A stretch of 64,000 nt of DNA. It comes from Bugulina stolonifera. Lineage: Eukaryota > Bryozoa > Gymnolaemata > Cheilostomatida > Bugulidae. The position numbers were made by a program, and so were the translations under genes. Under the pieces are notes generated by a model. The model had not been told where the DNA came from. It saw only the letters and a list, made by a program, of their open reading frames with translations, and searched no databases. Shown piece by piece: positions 28,801-43,800 of this stretch; within the stretch, counting starts at the first letter, position 1; every line of letters starts with the position of its first letter. Where the stretch lies: contig OW285188.1 of the NCBI GenBank assembly GCA_935421135.1, forward strand, positions 21,987,233-22,051,232, read 5' to 3'.

Positions 28801-31800
28801 TTTACCACTCTGCCAGTTAAATATGTCACCGCTAGCCAGATTGGTCCAAGAACATCGGCCATTTTCAAAATCACAGTCACCTATTACAAAAGAGTGACAT
28901 AGTTAATACAAATATCTGTAACAACATTTCATATGATAGACAATTCATTTATAGGTACAATTACAATGTAATTGCAGATTCAGACTTCTATATCTTTATA
29001 CTGGATCAAATACGCAGGTTGGGAGGTAAGCCAGAAAAGGCCATCTCTTTCCAAACACAACTGCATGCGTATAGTGGGACTATCTTGACGTGTAAGCAGT
29101 GTGCGTGCGTGTGCCATATATGCATATGACGTGTAAGCAGTGTGCATGCATGTGCCATATATGTATATGACATGTAAGCAGTGTGTGTGTGCATGTGCCG
29201 TATATGTATATGACCTGTAAGCAGTGTGCGTGCATGTGCCGTATATGCTGTAACCCACACAGTGAACAGTTTCAGCTAATACAACACCTTCTTAGATGTC
29301 ATACAACAAGAAGGCATCGTAACAGCTGTAACCATAGACTGTATCAGTAGACTGTAACAGTAGACTGTAACAGTGGACTGTAACCGTAGGCTGTAACTGT
29401 AGACTGTAACCGTAGACTGTAACCATAGACTGTGATTCCATAACAGCTACAACTGTAGACTGTGATTCCATAACAGCTGTAACCGTAGACTCTAATTCCA
29501 TAACAGCTGTAATAGTAGACTCAATTCTCCATGAGAGGAAGAATGTAGTGGAAAAGGTAATATAAACAGTAAACAATCAGTAATCAGTAGTATGTGAATA
29601 TAAAGGAATGTAAACAGATATAACATTGTTACTCTCAGGTGATGAAACACTACATTATATCATACAAATTTATATTATATCCATAAACACTGTAGTATTG
29701 GTAGCATACACCATAATTATGTATACGGACAAGTGTATACATGTACATGTACATTTCATATAAACATCAAGTTGTTACATACTATGGTTGCCTACCATAA
29801 CAAGTGGCTATATACACTAAAAGTTGGTTAAATACACTAACAGGTGGTTGTATATGCTAAGTGGTGGCGGCATACATGTACAATAATTGGTGGTTGCATA
29901 TACCAATAGGTGATTGCACATACTAAGAGGTGGTTACAGGTGCTAATAGGTGGTTGCATAATTGATGATTACATATACCAACAGGCAGTGGCACATACTA
30001 GCAGGTAGATACATACCAGGTTGAGTACAAGACTCTGAGGACACCTTAATATCATCAATAGCAACATCAATAAGTGGATAAGTCTTTCCTTCAAACAGCA
30101 GCTACAACCAAATATGACATCGATAGTTCACAGGCTATCAACTGCATTTCCAATGTACAAACTGAAATACAGTTCTCAATAAGAACAGCTGTGGTTAACA
30201 GAATGAGCTGAGCTAATAGTTGGTTTACAGTCAGCTTGCATGAGCTCGTACCGAGAATATGTATTGACTGAGCAAAACATGGCAATATGAGTCGAGATGA
30301 GTCACCACATAAGCCGAGATGAGTCATCCCCTCGGTCGAGTTCAACCAATAAAAACCCTTTATGATGTTGGGTAAGGCAGAGGGTACCAGGAACCTCTGC
30401 ACAGAATGGTTTAACCTTATAACTATGATAGAATTATGTCGTATTGAAAACAGTTAACTTCAACTCACCTGATACGTTGGAAGATTAGTAGGTAGAGGTA
30501 CTCGTGCTAAAGTCCATTGATTAAGGGTGGGGTCCACCTCACCCGAGTATAGACGCCTACTCAGATCAAAGTTTCCAGTCTTTGTGTTCTTCACCGCAGC
30601 ATAGACATGGAGTGAGCTAGCGTTTACAATTGAGTTGAAGTAGTAGAAAGAGATACACTTGGCTTGCTTATTGCTTAGAACTGGAGACAGGAGACGTCCA
30701 AAGGCATTGGGATTGGGCGTCTTAGCAACCAACTCCATATAGTGACCTGAGATATATATGTACAAAGCATGGTTCAATATTTTAATAAAGTCAAAAGTTC
30801 TAGAGTATCTTGTGACTGGTTGCAGCACAATAATAGTGACACTAGCTAGAAAGAGGTAGGTGCGATTTTACACGATCTAAACCTAGCCAGGGTTTTCCAG
30901 TAAAATTTCAGATGAAGAAGTTGTCTTCTTCAGTATATAGTACAATGCTGCCCCACCCTCCTCCAATCACAGACAAGGCGTGATTAGTATACAGAATATA
31001 TTATTATACTTATTGCTTTACATCTTAATCTGAAGTCTTTCTTGAATACTGGTATCGCAACCACTTGGTCATAATTTTCTCTCTATCAACCTTACAGCAC
31101 ATCATCACAAGGACAAAAAGTAAAATATAAATATCGGTCTAATATATAGTTTATAGTGTGCAGTACTATGTGTGATATATAGTACGTGCATGTTGTGTGA
31201 AACACTAACCTTGCAATGTGTGTAGAGTGTGGTCATATGTAGGCCCATTTGGTCTTATAGTCGCTGGTCGTCTTACCCATTTTAGGTTAGCCTTAGGATC
31301 ATTTGTATACTGACATGAGGCTGGGTCTTCAAAATCGCAGTCACCAGGAAGAACAGCTGGATCTGGAATATAATAATATATCACTGTAACCAATAATGAG
31401 GGCTGATAACTCTAAATACATGTATCTGCATGTACACCAGATACAAACAAATTAAATATTGTAAAAAATCTCTTCACACTTCCCAGAGAATACACCACCA
31501 ACCACCAGCACAATTGTTAATTTGCAATATTAGGGTGACTGTGTATTTTATATTGCATAGGCATGTGCATCTACATGAATATATTGAATACATTTGCTAA
31601 CAGGTAATTGCATGTATTTGCAGGTACTAGCATGTGATTGCATTGTACTAGTATGTGCTTGCATACACATGCAGATTAGTGCAGAAGTTATGTTTACTTA
31701 CTACAAGCTCCTGAAGAGATGCTGATATCATCTATAACCAGGTCTCCTTTATCACCCTTACCAACCACACCTTCCAAGACTACGTTGGTTATCGGTTTGG

Positions 31801-34800
31801 TGGGGTCAGAGGTCAAAGTCACCTGAGCGTTCCACCATAGTAATCCCTGACTAGATACTCGTCTCCAAACAGCTGGGCCATCATTCAGTCCCTAGAGGGA
31901 GAGAATTGTATAAATACTGACACTGAATCCAAACCAATGAAGAGAGAGAGGACAACTCTTAATCTAGTGCTCAAGCTGCTAATGGTTATTAAGCGTAGAA
32001 TTTACGCCTCATTTGATGTTGATCATGCAAAACACTGTATAGAAACTTGAAAATTTTGACATTCTTTTTATATTATGAGAATCTGTTCCAACCTCATGAT
32101 TAAATAGAATCCTCCACAAAACTTTCTAACACCAAAAATCAACAAAATGAGAGTCTACAGTCCAAGTGAAGGAAAGACACCCATGTGTTTAAAGCTAAAG
32201 AATAATATCTACAGTAATATTATCCTGTATGTACCTTCCGGAAGTAGAGGTTGAGTTCGCCATCTTGGACATTCCACATGTGGTACCAGAAGGAGACACA
32301 AGCAGTGCCAAGGTTACCTGGTAACTTGGTCGATACTATCCTAGTCTTCTGACCAGGTTTCTTTGGAGGTCCATTCTGTACAACCAGATAGTAGCCCTCT
32401 GTAATAGTAAACACAACGTCATTACTTCAACAGAAGCAATCACTGCAGCTAATCCTTAAAAGTCGTCTTCTCTCATTTCCAACTTTTAAGTTGCCTTCTC
32501 TTAAAAGTTGAAAATGAGAGAAGACAACTTTTAAGAGTCAAACTTTATTTTCAATTAACACCAATGTTTACTTTTATACAGTTTTACTTGTATAAACATG
32601 TACATTTGTACACACAATGGATAATATTTCATAAGATAGTAAGTATATTATGTAATCTATAACTTAGATTACATGTAATAGTCTTTTCTGGAAAGCTATC
32701 ACATAGTCTGATAAATAAGTACTCACTTCCTAGAGTGCTATGATCTCCAGTAAGATCACCAGAACTAGCAGCTCCTCTCTGTCTTGGCCATACAAAGTCT
32801 GACTTGAAGTCGTTACTCCACGAGCAGTACCCAGTGTCAAAGGAACATGAAGTGCCAGCAGCTACCATTCAATACACACAACAATTATTCTTACTTAAAT
32901 GTTACGTTGGCATTGGAAGGGTGCTAAACTAAATAGCAGGCAAAAGTACAGCTTCTATATTGACCATATTGAACAAGTTTCATATTGGTACCAGAAATAT
33001 TTAACTTTCCTACAGTTAACCCAACAGATTCCATACATTAATATTTGACTATCGTTGACTATCGAGATTTGTTTGTTAGGAACACAATGATTACAAATAC
33101 ACTAATACACTATACATATATAACTACACTGAGGAACTAAAGGCTGTAAGACTTACGTGGTGCTGCCGTTATAAACTGAGTGGTGGGTAGGGAGGTGGTG
33201 GTGGTTAATAGATTGGCCGCATAGTCAGCTTTGGCAGGTGCTATCGGACAGTTGCTCGTTTTAGATACAGATATATCATCTAGAGCAATATCCCCTCTGT
33301 ATCCTGAACCTCTTACTCCACTGATTATTACCTGAAGGAGGAAATCGTACCATTTAAATGTGCTCACGCAGCTTTCAATTTCAAATGCAAACAGTCATTT
33401 CGCTTTCGTATTAGAATGCATTAGCTTACAAAATTAATTGAAAATTTCAACCAAACCAACTACACTTTCAAAGATGAAGAGTAAAAGAACAATTGGATAG
33501 TATTTATATTCATCATGCTGTATTGTTTGAAAGAACACAGGCTATGGTAAGGTGTGACATTTAAACATACCTTGAAATTGGTGTTGTTGAATATAGGGAG
33601 ACTGGCTGACTGCCACTGGTTACCCTGTGGTCCTGTCAGCATCCATATTGGCTCAGTGGGTACTGAGTCTCCAACAGGCATTATCTACAGTATAATATAC
33701 ATATATGTACATGATAATTTGAAAATTACACCAAACAATCATGTATTCACTTCGGTAAATCCAACATGTTGTTATAATTATAGTCAATAGTCACGTATGC
33801 TTCTTGTGACCTTACTGTGACCTTGGCTCTAAAGAAGAGAACTGCAGACAATGAATATGTATACCACGCATATGTTCCTAACCTGGACTTTGAGAGCACC
33901 AATACTGTCTCCATACATATGGTAGAAGAAGTTTAGACACATCTGTGTTCCACCTGGAAGAACAGGGCTGTGGAAGTCAGCTGAATCTCCATTGGTCTGT
34001 GGTGAACTTGTCTCAATGAAGATGTAGGTACCTGGCAGAAGTCAGATAATAGATTAGTTATTATTGTATACTATATTATACTATAATTATTATAAATTAT
34101 TATAATTACATTATTATTATACAATGTATATATTATTATTATTATATATTATTATTATTATATTATATTACACTATATTATATTATATGGCAGCTGCACA
34201 ATGAACACGTTTCTATCACTGGTCTGTTAGGATTCTATCAAACTAACATGGAATTTTTTTCCAACTGTAAAGACCCATTTTGTTTGACTGTCATGATAGA
34301 GCAACTCCAAGCTCCTTTTGTCGATTTCAGCTTATATTTGCAATCACACGAAGGAATCAAATGGTGTTATATCGGTATGGAATGACAGATTGACCTATCA
34401 GATAGGTAAATTGAGGGCAATACGCCAAACCTACCTGTGGTACTATTAGTCGAATGGTCAAAGGTTGGACCTGTGCCAACACTACCAGTAATGTGAGAAT
34501 TTGGAACCCAATCAAAATCATCACTAGCATAGACATTGTGCCATGCGCACAGGTCAGTCTGCTCAAAGTCACAGTCTCCTACAATATCAATATTCAGTAT
34601 TACACCCAGTTCTATGTCGTCTGCAATATACACTACATTGTGTTGTCTGCAATATAAAATGTGTCGTCTGGCCACCTTCAATACATTTTGGGTTGCCTGT
34701 AGCACAATCCTTATGAAGTTGCATGACAACCTGATAATACACGACCGATCTAGTTTTACTATAAACAACTACCATACAAGAGAATATAATATGAACAGTT

Positions 34801-37800
34801 ATAATCCATACCAATCATACATTGTACATGTAATAACGTGAGTATAGTAATCCTTATACGATATTTCCATAGTAGAATTTGAATTTTGAGGAAGGATCTC
34901 TTGGTTGACAAAAATTACGCTAGACATAATAGTTGAGTTGAACTAAATGAAATAAGAATAAACCTTATGAATGATGGGAGAGCATAAGGTGGGACTGGGG
35001 GCTAATGATATATATAAATGACAATTAATTTCTTTAATAAACTGTAAACACAAGCACCATTTCAATACTGATAAGTAGGATAAAGAGTAAGTTCGGAACA
35101 TGAGCATGTTTAGATACACAACCACAGTATGTGTATGTATAACATACCTATAGGTAGACATTTGCCAGAGTCAACCACACTAATTTGATCTAAGGCTATC
35201 TCACTCAGATATGATCTTCCTCTTACAGCCTCAAACTTGAGCTGGAATGTAGTACCTGAGGCTATAGACACAGTCCCTTTCTGCCAACCTTTACCCTGGT
35301 CGCCTGTTCAAACAGCATGTCTGGTTCATTGAGGGAAGTTGTGAATACAGAGAAGCAAAGTGAACCAATAATTACATCTAACTAGAGGCCATACCCTCAT
35401 ATCAGTGTATTATGCATGTATAGGACTCAGTATCACATGCATTATTGCATACCACGACATTATACAGTCATGTTTCTTTTGTCATTCGGATATTACCTGA
35501 TAAAGTGAACAAGGGAGTTTTCCACCCCTTGCTATCCACATTGACATAAACATTGAATGAGCCCATATCTACACCATCCATGTAGTACCAGAATTGAGCA
35601 CACATGTCTGATTGCTTTGTGTTTTGGTAAATAGGTGAGAGCAGTGAAGCTTTATATCCCTTCTTTATACGTGGTGCACCAGGCTCTATCACCATATACT
35701 TTCCTACAACATTTAAATACACATGTAAGCTGTACATTGACCAAGTATAATGTATTGGTAACAAATATAATTGTTTGTAGGTGTAATGTAATACAATGTA
35801 ATGTTTATGCATGTAAATGTACATGTATAGTTTCTGTGGAGACAGATATACACTGTAGCAAAGTTTACCATATCATGTTTGTAGGGTAGACCCCTTATAT
35901 ATATAGCAGAATTTACCATACCATGTTTGTAGCGTAGACCCCTTATAAATATAGCAGAGTTTACCGTATTGCGTTTGTAGGGTACGGTCAGTGTTGGGTC
36001 CAACATTAGTCGAGTCACTAGAAACCCAATCAAACTGATCAGACTTGTCCTGCTGGTAACCACACAGTCCATTCTCAAAGTTACAGTGACCAATTGCCCC
36101 GTTATCTGATAAAAAGAAATATGGACACTGCATGGACATGGATAATCACTCACATGTACATGTATGTACATGTAATTGTTGTAACGTGATTAAGACATAA
36201 CCCTATCTAAATACAAATATTACATAAACTGTACAACATTACATCACCAATACTAAATCGTGCCAATAACATTCATGTACTTTGAGAAACTAAATATTGA
36301 ATAGGAGACGGTGAGAGACAACTTTACAATTATCCCATGTATCTATTAGAATAAAAGTTTAAAGTTGACTTCATTCAACAAACCTGGGCAAGGTCCGGGT
36401 CCAATATTAACGTCATCAATGGCGATATCTCCCTTGTATCTCTTACCCAAAGAAGCCTCCACGATAATCTACATCACAAGAAGTGTATAATTTAATTACA
36501 TTGTACATATCTAATAAATAATTATTATACTTATTATCAAGGCTCTTGTGACCACACAGTACCATTCCATGTGTATCTATAAGCCTAGTTCAAAAGCACA
36601 CTGTAATATATCCATGTATTAAACAGTGCATGTACACTGTATAACATTGGCGTACCGGGTAAATGGTATTGCCAATATTGATGTCCACCTCAATCCATCT
36701 GTCTCCTTGACTACCCTGTACGGTAAACACCGGCTTAGACCGTGATCCTTGTGCAGACGCATAGACATTGAGTGTGCCCACATTAGATCCGTACATGTGG
36801 TACCTGAAAACATACACTCACTGGGTATGACACAATGTCGTCATCGTAACACATTGACACAGAACACTGTTGCAATTGTCCCCTCTTTCCCATTAAAATG
36901 TGGAGTTGATTCAAACATATTACACATGAAACACCATTAATAAAAAAGTATCCGTTTATTATATGAACAGCACATTCATAAATCAACATAACAACGATGC
37001 TATACAACACACTGAAAAAATTTGCGCTTGCAGACATATCTCTATCTATCATTCTACACCTAACCACTTACCACATGGTGAAGCATCTGGAGGTACTTGA
37101 GCTAGACACATAAGGTGGAGAAATAAGACGAGCCACTACTCCTGGCTTCCTGTTGTAGCTAGAGTCAATGTACATGTATGAACCACCTGCATATAGAATA
37201 AAGTCATTGTATGGAAGAGAAGAAGCAAGTGTTTAGCCGACTATAGTTACATCCATTAATTTAAATCTAAACAAAACATGTTTTGGCCAAAAGTTGGTGA
37301 AAGAAGTCAAAATATAATATCACACTAGGCAGACGTCTACAGCTAACGATGTGAACAATATAGTGTCTAATTTCATTGTACTTGGGAAATGTTGCAGATT
37401 GAAATAAGGCCCTAAAGTCAATACATTACAGGAGTAGTATATATTAAAGGAGTATCATACCGATTAGGACTACTTACTTCCTGTGTGGTCTGAGTCAGGG
37501 CCGGTATTAGTTGAACCAGTTTTGCCTGACTGTCTTGTCCAATCAAAGCCATCGGTTTTGTCTTGTGACCAACCACACTGACTCTTATCAAAGTCACATG
37601 GGAACACTCCTGGTTCTAAAATTCAAAAATTTTCCAACTAGATATAGGAAGATGACAGGCTCCCAAATGATTAGGAAACGTTAATTCATTATGGCTGTTA
37701 TCTTTCTACGCAATAATGTATAGTAAAGTACTAACTGGCGGTTGTGGGTGGGCTGATGGTGGATAAAGGAGTCTTGACTGGTACTGCAGCGGTACGAGGT

Positions 37801-40800
37801 ATGTATCCACACTTCTCAGCCGTCAGTGAGGTGTCATCTATAGATATATCACCCGAGTTGCCTCTAGAGGACTTCGTACCAACAATGAGAATCTAAAACA
37901 TAATCAAGTTAGTATTTAGGTCCCAAGATTTAACAAATTTGCAGAATGCATCAATTAACAGATTTTCAGATGACCTCTTATTCGATTATTTAATTTGTGT
38001 AACATCTAACCTTGTAGTTCTTGGAGGATTTAGTGAAGGCAGGAAGAGGCACTTGAGCCTGCACCCACTTGTCTCCCTGATCCTGGTCCAGTGACCAGAT
38101 GTCTGACCTAAACTTGTCTGCAGTCTCTATGGCAACGGTCAACTTTCCAATATGTCTACCGTTGATATGATACCAAAACCTGCCAGCATACACAATAAAC
38201 ATTTTTTCAATATGTTGATTACAAATTATCTATCTACCAAAATGATGTGTTTAGCTATAAATTTCTTCAATGTAATTGGTAGCATTGCTTGAGTAGAGTC
38301 TTGATATAGGGTATGACTGTATAGTATAGCACACTGTTCAGCCATATGACTATTCCGATACAAAGCACAATACAGTTGGAATGAGCAGTTTAGAGTTTTT
38401 ACAATTTTACCAGACGCTGCTGAAATCAAAAGAGCATAGAACCTATAACGACAGGAAGCACTACCTGAAGCACTGGTCTGTGGTGGTGGTGAGGGGCTCA
38501 CTGTATAACCAAGCCTCAGCAGCCTTAGACCCCTGTAGAGATGACTCTATGTACATGTACTTTCCTACAAAATAAACGCATCATGATGGAACAGTTTGTA
38601 AGACGTGGGCATACAACTACAATACTGGAGACAGCATACCAATGTGAGCAGATCTTAACTTATATGATTATTAGCTCGATTGACTGAATAACTACAGCAG
38701 ATTGCCTAAGATCCATGTACTTTATTTTAAGCAGAAAATGGGTTGGTACCTTTAGCGGTGCCCAGAGTGTGGTCAGTAGATGGACCTGTGCCTCTAGTTG
38801 GAGTAGTTCCAGCATAATTCAGCCAATCAAAATCGTCCTGGGTTCTTTCATTCTTCCAGCGGCACAAACCCTTCTCAAAGTCACAGGCAGCTGAACGATC
38901 ACATTTTCTAATAACAGAAGAATTTAATATCAAATAAAAATAGTAACAAGCGCAATAATAGAACCATACAATTTCACTACAGTGGAGAAACACCTGTAGA
39001 GCGTTTTTGTTCAGAGGAAATATAGCAAACAGGAAATAGGTGCTACATACCCAGACTTCAATGCTACATCATCAATAGCGATATCTCCCTGAATATTGAC
39101 ACCTTTGATACCATTAAAGGCGATTTGGAAGGGATCACCAATCACACTGATATCTACTTCGGCAAAATACCATTTGTCGCCTAAATTACCAGATTTTGAA
39201 AATAAGGCGGATGACAGCTGCTGCTTCCTATACACCTGAAAAACAAGTAAAGTATGGTCATATTATAATATACATGTATACATTCCCTGCTTTATCTAAG
39301 TAAGCTATCAGAACGATCATGAAAATCATGTTTAACCAAAAATATAAATATAATGACATTTTTATATACATGTATATATTTCTGCAGATTAAAATAAGAT
39401 TCAAAACTAGTATTCATTTGGTGCCCTGACAATTAATACAAGATAGTTTGAGTTGATGTTGATCAATTCACATCTGAGATCTGGTTGCTACAGCAGACCA
39501 ATCCAAAGTAACAAACATACATGTATAAGTAAGTAAGAAAGTATGTAAATAATTAGGTAAGTAAGCAAGTAAGCAATACACTCACAGCCACTTGGAGAGA
39601 ACCAATACCACTACCAAGCATATGGTACCAGAAGGTAAGACATCTTGGTGAAGGTACTCCAGCCAACATGGGACTGAGTAGCACAGCATTATCATTCTTA
39701 ACCCTTGGAGCAGACGTCTCGATATACATATAGTAGCCTAAAATCATGTTACATAGAATCACACACTCATACATGTACCTCTAAAAAAGGAGAATACATT
39801 TCTAAAGCTTAACTGTTTAGTAAACAATGGAGCAAAGAATCAACCCAACACACAGAAGCTGACAGATGGCTAACAGTGAGATGATAGCGATACCTGTTGA
39901 AGTATCAGTGGAATGATCTTTGGAGGGTCCAGTACCACCAGAAGTTGTCCTTCCCCTGCTTCGGCTCCAATCAAACTTGTCAGTTTTCAGCTGAGTAAAG
40001 CCACACAGACTTGTTTGGAATGTACACTTAGATATATACAGGCGACTAGGTGCCAGAGTCACGCCTCCAGGTTGAGCAGTAGTCAATGCAGGGTTACAAG
40101 GTCCATCTCGTAACGTTACGTCATCAATTGAGATGTCACCACGGACACCACGCCGCTTGCTTGCTTGAAATACAACCTATAACCAATAATCAAGAGTAAC
40201 AGTTGAATGATCTTCATTTACATTTACCAAACACCCTGAGGAGGAAATTTTAAGTTTAGATGTAAATGTATATGTACATGTGTATGTATATAAGTATATT
40301 ATTCAATAGCTTGGTAATCTTTTGCAACTGAGAGAATGGCCAACTTGTATACCGTATATTTAGACTTGAGGTTGATATCGACTTGTGCAGACAGCCACTT
40401 GATTCCCTTAGTGCCAGATTTACTCCAGATGGGGTTCTTCAGTGCAGTAGTCTTAGCATAGACCTTGAGAGAGCCGATATCTGCGCCGTACATGTGGTAC
40501 CAGAATCTGAGACACTGCGGTTGACCAGAGGGAGTTACTGCTGGTGACTGCAGAGTAGCTTTGGCATTAACAGGTCCCTGAGAGGCCTCAATATACATGT
40601 AGTAACCCTCTGCAACATGAACTCGGCTAGTTGTAACAGCTTCACGAATACATGTAGTTGCACATTCAAATATAGAAAGTAAATACAAGCTCATAGAGTA
40701 TTTAACCATGCAGTACATGCAAATGCATATTCGGTTGCATGCAAAAAGAATAGCTACGCCATGCGTATTTTCTGATTGGTTCAAATTACTCACTTCCTGT

Positions 40801-43800
40801 AGTGTGATCGTTGAGTGGGCCTGTGAGTCTACTTGCAGTTGATGCTTTGAGCCTTCTCCACAAGAGATTGAGTCTTGCATCACTCTTTGGTTTATCTGTT
40901 TGTTTCCAACCACATTGGGACTTCTCAAAATCACAGTCAATCACACTTGGAGCTGAAATTATGTTTTAGTAGATAAAAATGCAGTGGATGCTAAATCATT
41001 GCGATTAAGTTTGGTAAAAAACAACCACATCATGTGTTTGTAGATTAAATTAAAGAGCTTTATTAAAATATGATGTTTTTCATACAAGGAAATTTGTCTT
41101 TGTGAGCAGTCAGAGACTTATTTCATATCCATGAAAATACCTTAGCTAGTGGGGAAGCCAGAATTTCTGCAGTCACTCAAATGCAATGACTAAGTATATT
41201 ACATGTATATGTTTAACCTCTGAAACTACATGCAGTAGCATAGAAAGTACAAACATACTAGATGGTAGTGTAGGCTTGGTAGATAGAGTAGTTGTAGGCA
41301 GAGTTGTAGTAGTAAGTCCTAAGTTAGGGTTAGCCTGGATTGGTGTTAGTTTACAAGATTGATAGCTAATAGAAATATCATCTAAGGCTATGTCTCCCTG
41401 TATTCCATTTCCAACGATTCCTTCAAACTTGAACTACAAGGTAAATGAGCACACACAGGCTATAAATAACCGTAATAAGTGCCTTGTGGAGCATACAATG
41501 GTGCTATTACCTGCATAAAATATGGTGTTGACCATTGAATGAATGGGGAATGTTTTACACAAGTAACAAACTTACATGATGTTCAGATACATCAACCATA
41601 GTTTTATTACTAGTAGCAGGTAGGATGCAGAACTGAACTGAGGAGTTCACAGATTCATCATCATTGAAAAAAATGTAGCAGAATGTGTTAATTGAAGTAT
41701 CCCCTAGACTAGATACGCAGTAGCGCCAGAGCGCAGGTATTCATGCCTCACCGACAGAGCGTACACATAAAGGTTCCGTCCAAGTCAGAGAAAATTTTAC
41801 TAAAGTGACTGATTCTCGATCTAACAATACCCAACAACCATCTATGGCTTACCTGGTATTGGCGAGCTTTAAAAGGAATGGTGGCAAACCTCCACTGGTT
41901 CTTCTGGTCGCCTGATAGCTTCCAGACAATGGTCTCTGCATATGCGAATGTACCAGTAGCAGACTGCTGAGCTTTCAGCTTAATCTGAAATCAATACAAG
42001 TTCCTCCAATGAGTGATGATTTCAAGATTTTGTGCAGTTAATGATGTCATTGTTAACAGAACCTACTTACTGTCATACGTATTTGTTTCGTAACTTGACA
42101 TGTCACAGATGTGACAGCGCACCAATCACTTAATGAAATCTCCACCATGAACAATACAGATAAATTCTGGATTATCGATATGGAGAATATTAGAGTTTGC
42201 AGGATGAGTTACCTGAAGGGTGCCAAGACTTCTACCATACATGTGGTACCAGAACTTGAGACACATGTTGGTAGGCCTCTGTTCCATCATGACTGGAGAT
42301 AATAGAATGGCATTATCTCCTCTACGTCTTGGATTGCTAGTCTCAATGAATGCATATGATCCTAAAATAAGATGAACATGATGTAAGTAATATGTATTTG
42401 TTCATGTGCTACGTATACCATAATATAATTCACTGTACAGTTAAAACACCATGTCAATAATTTAGAAATAATAAAACTCCGCCAAGTGAAAATGAAGCTC
42501 AACAGAAGAGAAAAGTGAACAAGTCTATGGACCGTTAGCAGAAGATATTGTGAAATCTTCAGCTAAGCACTCGACATACCTTTAGCGTTGTTTAGGGTGT
42601 GGTCAGCTGACGGCCCAGTGCCAGTAGAGGGAGTGTTTCCTCTTCTTACAATCCAGTCAAACTTATCTGCGCCTCTGGTTAGTACATTCTGGAAGGTGTT
42701 GAATCTTGACTCAAAGTTGTTACTACCACGCCGAGGGCAACTACCTGTCTTCACTTGAACATAGTCAATAGCTACTTGACCTCTACCAGCAGTTCTACTA
42801 CCTTGTATTACAATCTCAACATTCTCTTTGGGCCTACAAGGATGATTCCAGATATACAGAATTGTTGTTGTTTTTAAATTAATCAAGTATTATTAATATT
42901 GATAGTTTATAATAAAACTAAAAGACGTGAAAAATAAAATTCGTACATAGAGTGTTGCAACATTTAGTGTTTCAATATTACGGCACAGCAACATATATAC
43001 ATGCAAGTAGATAGCGCCTGGAAAAAGGTCAAATAAACGTAAAATACAGGAGAGAAACAGCTGGAATATATTATATACTGGTAGTGAGATGCTGGAGGGG
43101 TGCAGACGGTAAACATGTGACACAATAATAGCAGGTCTATGTAGAGAGTTGAGTGATGTGACAATAGCAGACCTATGTAAAGAGTAGGAAAAGTAATAGC
43201 AGACCTATGCGAAGTGCAGTATGACATGGTAATAGCAGACCTATGTGAAGTGTAGTATGACATGGTAATAGCAGACCTATGTGAAGTGCAGTATGACATG
43301 GTAATAGCAGACCTATGTGAAGTGCAGTATGACATGGTAATAGCAGACCTATGTGAAGTGCAGTATGACATGGTAATAGCAGACCTATGTGAAGTGTAGT
43401 ATGACATGGTAATAGCAGACCTATGTGAAGTGCAGTATGACATGGTAATAGCAGACCTATGTGAAGTGCAGTTTGGCATGGTAATAGCAGACCTATGTGA
43501 AGTGCAGTTTGGCATTGTACATGTAATAGCAGACTTAGGTGAAGTGTAGCATGACATAGAGGACCAGGCTAATGTAGAACATTTCTGTACATACTTGAGG
43601 GTAACTTGTTCCAGATTCCACTCGTTTGGCACATTGTATTGGAGTCTGAGGTTGAATGGTGCTGTTCCAGCAGTGCCTGCCTTCCTCATGTACACACCAA
43701 CAAACCCGTTGGCTGCTACCTTATTACCTACGGTTGAGTAGGCCAGGGTAAGACATAGTGGTGTTTTGGGAGCTGCTATTGGTGGAGAAACTAGCAATGC

